This document shows, piece by piece, positions 23,441-33,626 of a stretch of DNA of 64,000 bases. How positions within the stretch are numbered: position 1 is the stretch's first letter; the number at the start of each line of letters is the position of its first letter. The notes beneath the pieces are model-generated. The model worked only from the letters and a program-made list of their open reading frames with translations. It was not told the DNA's origin and did not search any database. The translations under genes and the position numbers were made by a program. The stretch is from Megalobrama amblycephala (Eukaryota > Chordata > Actinopteri > Cypriniformes > Xenocyprididae), in assembly GCF_018812025.1 (NCBI RefSeq), contig NC_063044.1:72657379-72721378 (forward strand). The letters run 5' to 3'.

Positions 23441-24690
23441 TATGGCAAGCCGTTTTGACTTTTATTCATTCTCAGGATATGAATTCTTGATATCAACAAT
23501 TCAGTTTTCACTAGTTAAAATGCTAATTCTTGATATTAGGAATTACATTTCCACTAGTAACAATGGCAATTCTTGATATCAGAAATTACATTTCCACTAG
23601 TAAGAAAGTTAATTTTTGATATCAACAATTCAATTTTCACTAGTTAAAATGCTAATTTTTGATATCAACAATTACATTTCCACTAGTAAAAACTGTATTT
23701 CCACTAGTGAAAATACAATTTTTACTAGTGGAAATACAGTTTTTACTAGTGGAAATACAGTTTTTACTAGTGGAAATGTAATTGTTGTCACCATAGGCTG
23801 CCATTCAAATTCAATTGTTGATATCAAGAACTGATTTCTTACTAGTTGAAATTCTAATTTCTCATATCAGAAATACAATTCTTACTAGTAAAAATATGAA
23901 TTTTTGATATCATGAATTCAATTGTCACTAGTTGAAATGTCAGTTCTTGATATCAACAATTGAATTGCTACTAGTAACAATGTTAATTTTTGATATCATT
24001 AATTTGATTGTCACTAGTGACAATGTATGGCAAGTATGGCAAGCCGTTTTGACTTTTATTCATTCTCAGGATATGAATTCTTGATATCAACAATTCAGTT
24101 TTCACTAGTAGCAATGGCAATTTTTGATATCAAGAATTACATTTCCACTAGTAACAAGGTTAATTTTTGATATCAACAATTCAATTTTCACTAGTTAAAA
24201 TGCTAATTTTTGATATCAAGAATTATTTCCCACTAGTAAAAACTAGAATTCTTGATATCAGCAATTTATATCCTGGGAAAGGCAATAGGCAAGCCGTTTT
24301 GACTTTTAATCATTCCCAGGATATGAAATTTTGATATCAACAATTCAGTTTTCACTAGTTAAAATGTTAATTCTTGATATCTGGAATTATATTTCTACTC
24401 ATAACAATGACAGTTGTTGATATCAAGAATTACATTTCCACTAGTAAAAATGTTAATGCTTGATATCAACAATGATGTCATTACTCGCAGAAATTTATGG
24501 CAAGCCGTTTTGACTTTTATTCACATCTCAGGATATGAATTCTTGATATCAACAATTCAGTTGTTGATATCAGGAGTTACATTTACACTAGTAACAATGT
24601 TCATTCTTGATATCAACTTTTGAATTTCCACTAGTAAAAACTAGAATTCTTGATATCTGTAATTGTATTTTCACTAGTGAAATGTCACCA
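23441..24690. repeat. Left outer domain (GATATC / ACTAGT)
   Basis: GATATC and ACTAGT alternate. The header GGCAAGCCGTTTTGACTTTT recurs at about 23443, 24051, 24289 and 24500, splitting the domain into sub-blocks that each restart with a GGATATGAA-like segment. At about 23691-23780 only ACTAGT is used, every 21 bp. Confidence 0.88.
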
Positions 24691-24699
24691 CAGTATGGA

Positions 24700-25575
24700 A
24701 GGCCGTTTCAGCATAAAAACGTTCCAGCGTTACTCGTCGTAATTATATTTGTACTAGTAACAATTACAATTACAGAGCTCTATAATTCAATTTTTACTAG
24801 TAACAATTATAATTGTAGAGCTCTCTAATTCGGTTTTTACTAGTCACAATAACAATTATAGAGCTCTACAATTAAATTTTTACTAGTAACAATTACAATT
24901 ACAGAGCTCTATAATTCAATTTTTACTAGTAACAATTATGATTATAGAGCTCTCTAATTCAATTGTTACTAGTAACAATTCCAATTAGAGAGCTCTACAA
25001 TTCATTTATTACTAGTCATATGTCTCCATTGTATGGAAGGCCGTTTCAGCATAAAAACGTTCCAGCGTTACTCGTCGTAATTATATTTTTACTAGTAACA
25101 ATTAAATTAAAGAGCTCTCTAATTCAGTTTTTACTAGTAACAATTACAATTAGAGAGCTCTATAATTCATTTTTTACTAGTAACAATTATGATTGTAGAG
25201 CTCTCTAATTGAATTATAGAGCTCTGCAATTGTATTCTTACTAGTAACAACTGAATTGTAGAGCTCTATAATTCAGTTTTTACTAGTAACAATTCCGATT
25301 AGAGAGCTCTGCAATTCATTTATTACTAGTAAGAATTCAATTGCAGAGCTCTGTAATTCAATTGTTACTAGTAATAATCCAATTGCAGAGCTCTACAATT
25401 CCACTAGAGAGCTCTCTAATTCAATTGTTACTAGTAAAAACTGAATTATAGAGCTCTCTAATTGTAATTGTTACTAGTAAAAACTGAATTAGAGAGCTCT
25501 TTAATTCAATTCTTACTAGTAACAATTCTAATTACAGAGCTCTATAATTGTATTATTACTAGTAAAAACTCCTAT
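24700..25575. repeat. Inner domain, left block (GAGCTC / ACTAGT)
   Basis: About 18 GAGCTC sites alternate with ACTAGT. A non-palindromic header with GGAAGGCCGTTTCAGC and GTTCCAGCGTTACTCG occurs at about 24697-24747 and 25036-25080. The same header is found inverted at 27664-27712. Confidence 0.88.
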
Positions 25576-26264
25576 TCATGAGATGCAAAACAGATTGCAG
25601 ATTTCCCGCCTACAAAAGTGAGTTTCAAAATAAAAGCCCTGTAGCGTGGTTCTAAAGTATCCTGAAATATTTTACAGACTTAGGTAACATATTAATCATG
25701 TTCACATTAAAGCAAAATTAAGATGATGCCTGAGATGAAAGCCTATATTTAGTCGTTATATTCCTTCACCTTTGTATAGGCCTATTGGTAAAGCTAAGAG
25801 CCAAGAACACTCCATATCACTGGACATAATATAGGGTGAAATGCCCTAAGCCACCCAAAGTGTTTTGACAAACTTGATATTAAGGAGTATAAATTCATTT
25901 TAAATATTTACAGTGTTTAGTATTGTTATGCAATAATAGAATGATTATCGCGGATATCTAATACAAAATAAACACCTCTATTGAATTGATTATCAAATTG
26001 TGTTAATAATAGGCGATTTGGCGCTGGGGTATGTTGTTTTTGAAATTATGTTGTTGTTGAGTGCTCGTTGTTATCAGAGGCGCGTGCAACAGGGTTCACA
26101 GCGCTCGTGCACACGGATTAGCACTTCAATCTATCGCTTTTGCGGAGACTCTCTATTCCATACGTTGAAATCACAAAAAACAAAATACATATAAACGTGT
26201 CACTGCTCTTGATATACAATCACTGATGAAAATCTTTGGTTTTAATGAGAAAGAAAATATTTCA

Positions 26265-26335
26265 CTTGGTTGGATTAGAACCTGGAACCTTTTGCATCCT
26301 AATCGGAGAAACTGCCACTAGTCCATCAGGACATT
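26265..26335 (-). tRNA. tRNA-like sequence, probably pseudogene or SINE head
   Basis: On the minus strand TGGACTAGTGG resembles an A box (26315-26325). GGTTCTAATCC resembles a B box (26272-26282), at about normal spacing. The flanking acceptor strands do not pair well, so a functional tRNA is unlikely. It may be a degraded tRNA or the head of a tRNA-derived SINE. Confidence 0.45.
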
Positions 26336-26503
26336 CAAGTATCAAAGGCGGATCGTCGTATTTATTAACTAATGTACATACTCTCGAGACTAACAACATT
26401 GTATTATAGCAGATGTAGGAAAACTATCATATTTGAACACATTTATAATTTTAATATCATATCATTATTATTGTAATAATAATACAACATTACCCCCCCA
26501 CCC

Positions 26504-26551
26504 ATACACATTCTTGTCCCACCCACTTTGTAAAACAAAGTTACGCCACTG
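26504..26551 (-). mobile_element. Transposon end, CAGTGGCGTAAC type
   Basis: Read on the minus strand from 26551 the sequence starts CAGTGGCGTAACTTTG, a hAT-like terminus common in fish. The opposite end was not found. Confidence 0.45.
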
Positions 26552-26607
26552 ACCCCAGTTGAATATGCATAAGGTACGATTAGCATAATGATATGTCGCC
26601 GAATACA

Positions 26608-28135
26608 GAGCTCTGTAATGCAATTGTTACTAGTAAGAATTGCTATTGTAGAGCTCTGTAATTCAATTTGTACTAGTAAGATTGCAATTACAGAGCTCTC
26701 TAATTCTAATTGTTACTAGTAAGAACTGAATTATAGAGCTCTGTAACTTAATTCTTACTAGTAACAATTCAATTAGAGAGCTCTGTAATTCAATTATTAC
26801 TAGTAAGAATTGCAATTAGAGAGCTCTACAATTGAATTCTTACTAGTAACAATTTGATTATAGAGCTCTCTAATTGAATTACAGAGCTCTCTAATTCAGT
26901 TGTTACTAGTAACAATTATGATTAGAGAGCTCTGTAATTCAATTGTTACTAGTAACAATTACGATTAGAGAGCTCTCTAATTCAATTGTTACTAGTAACA
27001 ATTGAATTAGAGAGCTCTGTAATTCAATTATAGAGCTCTGCAATTACACATATCTTTAATGTGTATTTTTACTAGTAATAAATCAATTGAAGAGCTCTGT
27101 AATTCAATTGTTACTAGTAAGAATTCAGTTAGAGAGCTCTATAATTGTAATTGTTACTAGTAAGAATTCAATTAGAGAGCTCTATAATTGTAATTGTTAC
27201 TAGTAAAAATTGAATTAGAGAGCTCTATAATTGTAATTGTTACTAGTAAGAATTCAATTAGAGAGCTCTATAATCCCAACTGTTACTAGTAACAATTGAA
27301 TTACAGAGCTCTATAATTAAAAATGAATGGAAGTCAATGGAGACATATGACTAGTAATAAATGAATTGTAGAGCTCTCTAATTGGAATTGTTACTAGTAA
27401 CAATTGAATTAGAGAGCTCTATAATCATAATTGTTACTAGTAAAAATTGAATTATAGAGCTCTGTAATTGTAATTGTTACTAGTAAAAATTTAATTGTAG
27501 AGCTCTATAATTGTTATTGTGACTAGTAAAAACCGAATTAGAGAGCTCTACAATTATAATTGTTACTAGTAAAAATTGAATTATAGAGCTCTGTAATTGT
27601 AATTGTTACTAGTACAAATTAAATTATAGAGCTCTTTAATTTAATTGTTACTAGTAAAAATATAATTACGACGAGTAACGCTGGAACGTTTTTATGCTGA
27701 AACGGCCTTCCATACCATTGACTTCCATTCATTTTTAATTATAGAGCTCTGTAATTCAATTGTTACTAGTAACAATTGGGATTATAGAGCTCTCTAATTG
27801 AATTCTTACTAGTAACAATTACAATTATAGAGCTCTCTAATTCAATTTTTACTAGTAACAATTACAATTATAGAGCTCTCTAATTGAATTCTTACTAGTA
27901 ACAATTACAATTATAGAGCTCTCTAACTGAATTCTTACTAGTAACAATTGAATTACAGAGCTCTTCAATTGATTTATTACTAGTAAAAATACACATTAAA
28001 GATATGTGTAATTGCAGAGCTCTATAATTGAATTACAGAGCTCTCTAATTCAATTGTTACTAGTAACAATTGAATTAGAGAGCTCTCTAATCGTAATTGT
28101 TACTAGTAACAATTGAATTACAGAGCTCTCTAATC
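26608..28135. repeat. Inner domain, right block, itself a large palindrome
   Basis: About 35 GAGCTC sites alternate with ACTAGT; the first four start at 26608, 26651, 26693 and 26736. Unique markers pair in inverted order: a CATATCTTTAATGTG block near 27046 with its inverse near 28000, and GAATGGAAGTCAATGG near 27324 with its inverse near 27715. These give a symmetry centre near 27,527. Confidence 0.85.
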
Positions 28136-28500
28136 GTAATTGTAAGAACTCAATTCTTGATATCTGTAATGGTTTTGTCGCCCTTTTAACATTTAAAAAC
28201 ATGAATTGTTGATATCAACAATTCAATTCTTGATATCAGAAATGCAATTTTCACTAGTGGAAATGCTGATTGTTGATATCAGGAACTACGCTTCTTGATA
28301 TCAACAATGACGTCATCACTCGCAGAAATACATTTATGATATCAAAAATGAAATCACAACTAGTAAAAAACATACTTCTTGTTATCTGTAACTTAATTCT
28401 TACATGTTAAAATTTAATTTTCACTAGTAAAAATTCTTATTGCAGATATCATGAATTCCGTTTAGGATATGTGCATAATAATGAATTCCTTTTCGGATAT
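28136..28500. repeat. Right outer domain (GATATC / ACTAGT)
   Basis: GATATC-based units return here, including a GATATCAACAATGACGTCAT block followed by CACTCGCAGAAAT, matching about 24463-24492. The domain ends with two copies of a GAATTCC-containing unit carrying GGATATGTGCATA. Confidence 0.8.
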
Positions 28501-29041
28501 GTGCATAGTAATGATGACTGCTTGTTAATATTCAAATAAGAGCGTGATGTTTTTACGTGCTCAGAACTGTGGTGAACTGTGGACAAACTGGCAATTGCAA
28601 AGGAGGTTTTTAGGCAAATTAAACGCTTCACAATTCAGTTTTCAGACCATACAATGCAAATGCAAAACCCAAAAATTGAAACCAGGCGTTTATTTTCCTT
28701 GTTTTACGGTTAGGCCTACATCATCGGTAGCAGCCGCGCCATAGAGTTACAGCAGAACAGACCGTTTGTGATGCACTTTTAAAAGGTAAGCCGTTTAAAT
28801 TATAAGATTTTATATCATCAGTACATCTGAATCAAATTAACTTGTGTATTAAAGCATGATAGCTGATATTGCTCACTAAATAAATAGTTTCAGGGGAAGT
28901 TATATGATAGTAGATTAATAGATTAAAACAGCTTTATTCATCGTCGTGTAATTAGAGAAAAAGTCTTCTCAACGGGATTGTATAACTTTGGGGCTTGTGG
29001 TGGGTGAAAGTGGTAAAATGAGAATATCAATACAAATTTGT
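28501..29041. other. Unassigned spacer
   Basis: No gene or repeat boundary was recognised. Confidence 0.4.
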
Positions 29042-29290
29042 AATGGAACTATTAGAACCAATACAAAAACTGCAATGGAAACCATTAAATATGTGCAAAT
29101 AAAGACCAATATAACTTTGTAATGGAACCATTAGAACCAATACAAAAACTGCAATGGAAACCATTAAATATTTGCAAATAAAGACCAATACACATTTGTA
29201 ATGGATCCATTAGAACCAATACAAAAACTGCAATGGAAACCATTAAATATTTGCAAATAAAGACCAATACAAATCTGTAATGGAAACCAA
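29042..29290 (+). repeat. 79-bp tandem repeat, about three copies
   Basis: Units beginning AATGGAACCATTAGAACCAA start at about 29042, 29121 and 29200. The region to about 29440 continues with shorter AATGG and CCATT repeats in both directions, suggesting a repeat-rich small transposon. Confidence 0.85.
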
Positions 29291-29449
29291 TACAAACCAA
29301 TAAATCCTAATGGAATGTGCCCAAAACACACTACGTAATGGAAACCATTTTGTAATGGTTTTAATGGTTAATGGCTGATGGTTTGTAATGGTTTTGTAGT
29401 GGAAACCATTAGGATTTCTGTAATGGTTTCTATTGTTTTTTTCAGCAGG

Positions 29450-30600
29450 GACATCTCTTTTATTCAAAGACTCTTGGCAGAATACTGCTATTGTGAATTT
29501 ACAACTCATCATATTACACATCGCGGGGCGCAATTGCCGTAAGCCTATGTCCCAGCTGCGTGCCTGGCTCATCGCACCATCATGACGCCGTCACAGCGGT
29601 GAGTCCAGTCTCTCTTCACGGAGATCTCTCAGAAGAACAATGGCCGTGTTATGGGACGCGTTAAACAAAGACAGTCATTTTGAGGTTAATTAAAAAGAGC
29701 CTCTTGGCCTAAAGGTATGGCATTTTCACCAATGAACTGACCATTGTTTGCAAGAATGTTCTCGGAGTGATATTAAAGTCAAAAGTGAGGAGTGCTTTTC
29801 CCCAGTTCTCCGAAAAGGTGAGATGTTTTATAAATTGTTTTTATTATTCAGCGCGTTATGATCTTTTGGAGATATGAATGTTTTTCACTTTTTGAAATAG
29901 TGTGTGTGTGTGTGTGAGAGAGAGAGATAGAGTCAGTGAGAATTAGATTTCAGTAAGAATGATTTTATATTTTAAATTAACTACCAAAGCTTTGCAAAAC
30001 AATGTGTCTTGTTCCACATTTTGGGTGTTTGAAGCTAAAAACAACTGATAACCCATTATCATTGCTGGAGGAAAACTTCCTCTATGATTTTATTTTTTTA
30101 TTTAAATATAATAATCACACTCAGTAAATTTAGCATGTGTTTTTATTATTCAGTCTGCTAGAGACTTTTGGAGATACAAATGTTTTTCACTTTTGAGTCT
30201 TATGCATAGCGCTGTGTGTGTGTGTGTGCTATTTTATAAAATGTACCATGTTTATTCTTTTGTTAGTTTGATCTGCCTGTTTCTTCATTAAAATCTTATT
30301 TATTTCATTTGGACAGAGAGGAAGAGATGTGACCCCCACCCTTTTCACCCACCCCCCTCTCCCCGTGAGCTGGAATGCTGATGTCTGCTCAACACATGTG
30401 ACCCTCAACCCCGAAAATCAACCCTAAGGTTGTCCAATTTGCACGGTCATAGTTCAAAAATTATCAATTTGTTCCACATCATTAATGACCCAGGGGTCAA
30501 CACCGTAGGTATTTCAAAAATCCCAAGAATCAATGGACACATTCATAACCCATGTCAAAGGTCAACCTTGGAGGGAGGGGTAATATCCCAAGGGCTAATA
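29450..30600. other. Unassigned spacer with short TG runs
   Basis: TG runs at about 29901-29917 and 30215-30229. Two blocks (about 29830-29900 and 30140-30230) share TTATTCAG, CTTTTGGAGATA and TTTTTCACTTTT and look like a diverged direct duplication about 310 bp apart. No gene seen. Confidence 0.45.
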
Positions 30601-30612
30601 TAATAATTCATA

Positions 30613-30655
30613 AGGTCATAAAGGTCATAAATGTCAGGTCAGAGGTCAAAGGTCA
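30613..30655 (+). promoter_or_regulatory. Cluster of five AGGTCA half-sites
   Basis: AGGTCA starts at 30613, 30622, 30636, 30643 and 30650. The last three are spaced as two overlapping DR1 sites, and the first two as a DR3. This is the recognition pattern of nuclear receptors, but no gene start is nearby and function is not shown. Confidence 0.55.
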
Positions 30656-30670
30656 CGATCCATCAAAAAA

Positions 30671-31381
30671 AGTGACAGGTGCCCCAGCATAATCACTACT
30701 CGTAATAACCTAGAATATTGTCTAACACTTGATGGCTGCTCTGTTAAGTCTTCGTCGTCAGTTAGGAACCTGGGTGTGCTCTTTGATACCAATCTTTCAT
30801 TTGAAGGCCATGTTACTAGCATCTGTAAAACCGCATTCTTCCATCTTAAAAATATATCTAAACTACGACATATGCTCTCAATGAAGAATGCAGAACAGTT
30901 AGTTCATGCGTTCATGACCTCGAGGCTAGATTACTGTAACGCTCTACTGGGTGGTTGTTCTGCTCGCTTGATAAATAAACTACAGCTCGTACAAAATGCA
31001 GCAGCTAGAGTTCTTACTAGAACTAGGAAGTATGACCATATTAGCCCAGTTCTGTCATCACTGCATTGGCTTCCTGTTAAACATCGTATAGATTTTAAAA
31101 TCCTGTTAATTACTTACAAAGCACTAAATGGTTTAGCTCCCCAGTACCTGAGCGAGCTCTTAAATCATTATAATCCTTCACGTTTATTGCGATCTCAGAA
31201 TTCAGGCCAGCTGATAATACCTAGAATATCAAAATCAACCGCAGGCGGCAGATCCTTCTCCTATTTGGCACCTAAACTTAAACTCTGGAACAATCTTCCT
31301 AGCATTGTTCGGGAAGCAGACACACTCTGTCAGTTTAAATCTAGACTAAAAACACATCTCTTTAACCTGGCATACACATAA
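30671..31381 (+). pseudogene. C-terminal fragment of L2 LINE reverse transcriptase ORF
   Basis: The frame is open from the truncation point to a TAA at 31379-31381. It encodes the conserved C-terminal part of L2/CR1-group ORF2, with blocks such as RNLGVLFD, SRLDYCNALL, LQLVQNAAARVLT, SLHWLPV and YKALNGLAP. The endonuclease and catalytic RT motifs lie upstream and are absent, so this copy cannot mobilise itself. The fragment shows no stop codon. Confidence 0.9.
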
Positions 31382-32196
31382 CACATTATCAATTTATATT
31401 TTCAAATCCGTTAAAGGATTATTAGGCTGCATAAATTAGGTCAGCCGGAACCGGGAACACTTCCTATAACACCAGATATACTCTTTACATCAGAAAAAGA
31501 ATGGCATCTACGCTAATATTAGTCTTTCTGTTTATCCCGAGGTTTACCGTAGTCAACCAGATCGGGCCGTATCCAGATGAGACCGAGGACCGGTGCCATG
31601 ACATGACCACAACGCAGCCCTGAAGTATCAGCAGAGATCGAGTCAACTGGATCATCCATTGTGAAGACATCATCAACACGACAGCCAGTGCCACAGTTCC
31701 TCAACAAACCGTCCATACCGGTGTGATGAATACGATCCTCAACTGGATGGAACTGAAATAAATACTTTGAATGTTGCGATCCTATCAGACTTATGATAGC
31801 AACATGAATCGTAACAAAGCACTGTTCGCCAGAGGAGAACTGGCCCCCCGACTAAGCCTGGTTTCTCCCAAGGTTTTTTTCTCAATTTTAACATCTATTT
31901 GCCACCTATTTGCCACCTGTTTGCCACCTGATGTCACCTGTTGGAGTTTGGGTTCCTTGCCGCTGTCGCCTTTGGCTTGCTTAGTTGGGGACACTTGACA
32001 TTTGACTTGACATTTGATATTCAACAGTATTCTTGACATTTATTCAACAGTGCTTTTGATCTGCCTGCATTGACACTATTCTTTAAGAAAAAAAAAAATG
32101 AAAAAAAAAATGATATAACAGTTATCACTGTAAAGCTGCTTTGACACAATCTGCATTGTAAAAAGCGCTATATAAATAAAGGTGACTTGACTTGAC
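30671..32196 (+). mobile_element. 5'-truncated L2-type LINE, 3' end
   Basis: It contains the last part of the reverse-transcriptase ORF, then a long 3' UTR ending in a tail with AAAGCTGCTTTGACACAATC and a TATATAAATAAAGGTGACTT terminus with a GACTT repeat. A 3'-anchored truncated copy is the usual LINE product. The same 3' UTR appears inverted at about 58841-59200. Confidence 0.88.
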
Positions 32197-32635
32197 AAAG
32201 CCCCTCCCTTTCTCTCTTTCCTTGCTTCTTGGATGACTGAAGAGACCCCCTTGTTTCTGCAGGCCTCTTCGGGCCAAGGCCTATAGGCCTAATCCTGCAG
32301 GCCTCGGCCTACAACCCAGCCATGTGCTCATCTATAAGTTGTTTCATAGTACTTCATCTAACGTAGAAGATACTGGCAACAACTTTGGACCGAATCATCA
32401 AGATTCCTCCTCAGCCTGCAGATCTGATGCTCCTCAGCCTAAAGGCATCTTGCAAGTATCGTACATTTGAACACTAAACAGTGATTTAGTATTGATTTGT
32501 AAAACTTACCTTTGTCAGCAAAGGTGTTTTTATTGCTGAGGAAACTGATGATTCTTTTCCAGATTGTCTTTGACTTTTTCTTATAGCTCCATTAACGATT
32601 AATCTTAACTCTATCATTGCTCATTCTTACCTATG

Positions 32636-33620
32636 CAGTCCCTCCAGAAAAATGCGATTGCCTGATTTCATGCATAATCAGCCAAAGTCCGCATATTTAT
32701 GCGGGGGTCGCATTTTTTCAAATACGCCGCACTTTCGCCGCATAAATTGCCGATTTCAGCAAGCAAAATATATGCGGGGCTAGCATGATTTCATAATCCC
32801 TGCATTTTCGTTGCAAAAAAAGTCACATATATCTTAGCAGAAAGTTGAAAAATGTTGCGTTTACTTCACACTAGTAAAGCACCATTATTTTCCCCCTATT
32901 GCCATGGGAACCTTGTGAAGTGACGTAATTACGAGACGTCTGCAAACCATGAAACCATGATGAAGCACACAAATCATTCTCATTTGCCAACAAAAATAAG
33001 TGCAAAAGACCGTGCGAAGCAGTTTCCCGGTGTGTTACATGACAGTGGCGGCAAAATATTTTGCACTCTGTGCAACTGCGTGTTGACGCTGGAAAACCAC
33101 TTTCACTTTGCCACCGCCAAGGATGGTTACAGCAGCAGCGGAAGCAGGCAGGAAGAAGCACACATTTTTTTTTATATTTTATTTATTCATTTTTATAGAA
33201 GTTGTTGGATATTAATAATAATACGTTTATTTTATATAGCGCCTTTCTACAAACTCATATTCCTTTTGTAAAGCTACAGAACTTGTTTGACTCAATGTTA
33301 AGTTTGAGTCATGTGTTAAGGTCTGAAATAAAACAGAATGAGAACTTAAATATTCTGTGATTTAGTATGCTTGCTTATCATAGGAAGTAATAGGAAATGA
33401 CTCTTTACATTAAAGTAGTAGCCTAGTGAGAACAGGGTGTTGGGGGAATCACCTTTTATTTTTTTCTGTTTTTCATCAAACCGCAGTTTTTGCAAGTTCC
33501 CGCAATTTCATCGCATAAAATTGCAAAAATATCAGGCATATTCCATCGCATTTTTTAAGAAAATGTGCATTTTAGCCCGCAACAATCACAAAAAAATTCC
33601 GTGTTTTTCTGGAGGGACTG
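32636..33620 (+). mobile_element. 985-bp TIR element carrying a zinc-finger fragment
   Basis: The left end is CAGTCCCTCCAGAAAAA, the right end its inverse, and CCTATG is repeated on both sides (32630-32635, 33621-33626). Sub-terminal sequences are rich in GCGG/CCGC blocks near 32690-32790 and near 33480-33520. The small ORF inside suggests a hAT-related origin, although the 6-bp duplication is not the usual 8. Confidence 0.75.
32957..33271 (+). pseudogene. Truncated CGGBP1-like (BED-type) zinc-finger ORF
   Basis: The first 50 or so residues resemble the N-terminal part of CGGBP1-like proteins, which derive from hAT transposases: AKDRAKQFPGVLHDSGGK followed by the FCTLCN cysteine pair. The expected pair of histidines downstream is missing. 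After about residue 60 the frame runs into low-complexity sequence. It is probably a broken DNA-binding domain left inside the element; no catalytic domain is present. Confidence 0.55.
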
Positions 33621-33626
33621 CCTATG

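Larger units (their letters stand above)
25576..26600. other. Unique interior of the palindrome array
   Basis: About 1 kb without the palindrome period. It holds a tRNA-like sequence (about 26265-26335) and a transposon end near 26551. No convincing protein frame was found. Confidence 0.6.
23441..28500. repeat. 5-kb palindrome array: GATATC, ACTAGT and GAGCTC every 21-22 bp
   Basis: Throughout, 6-bp palindromes alternate at 21-22 bp, giving a composite period of about 43 bp. The palindromes usually extend to TTGATATCAA, TTACTAGTAA and AGAGCTCT. Spacers are AT-rich, nearly always contain AATT, and successive spacers are often reverse complements. The outer domains use GATATC with ACTAGT; the inner domain uses GAGCTC with ACTAGT. 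About 53 GAGCTC sites were counted by eye. No protein is encoded. I do not recognise a named family. Confidence 0.93.

Noticed and set aside
26265..26335. Functional tRNA gene
   Set aside because: A and B boxes are imperfect and the acceptor ends do not pair.
23441..28500. CRISPR-like array
   Set aside because: Repeats are only 6-10-bp palindromes, spacers are AT-rich and mutually inverted, and the DNA is vertebrate.
23441..28500. Cloning-vector or linker artefact, because SpeI, SacI and EcoRV sites abound
   Set aside because: Dozens of sites with diverged spacers and a strict 21-22-bp rhythm over 5 kb cannot come from a polylinker.
29085..29572. Repetitive small ORFs on the minus strand
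   Set aside because: They arise from the 79-bp tandem repeat and the neighbouring AATGG-rich sequence.
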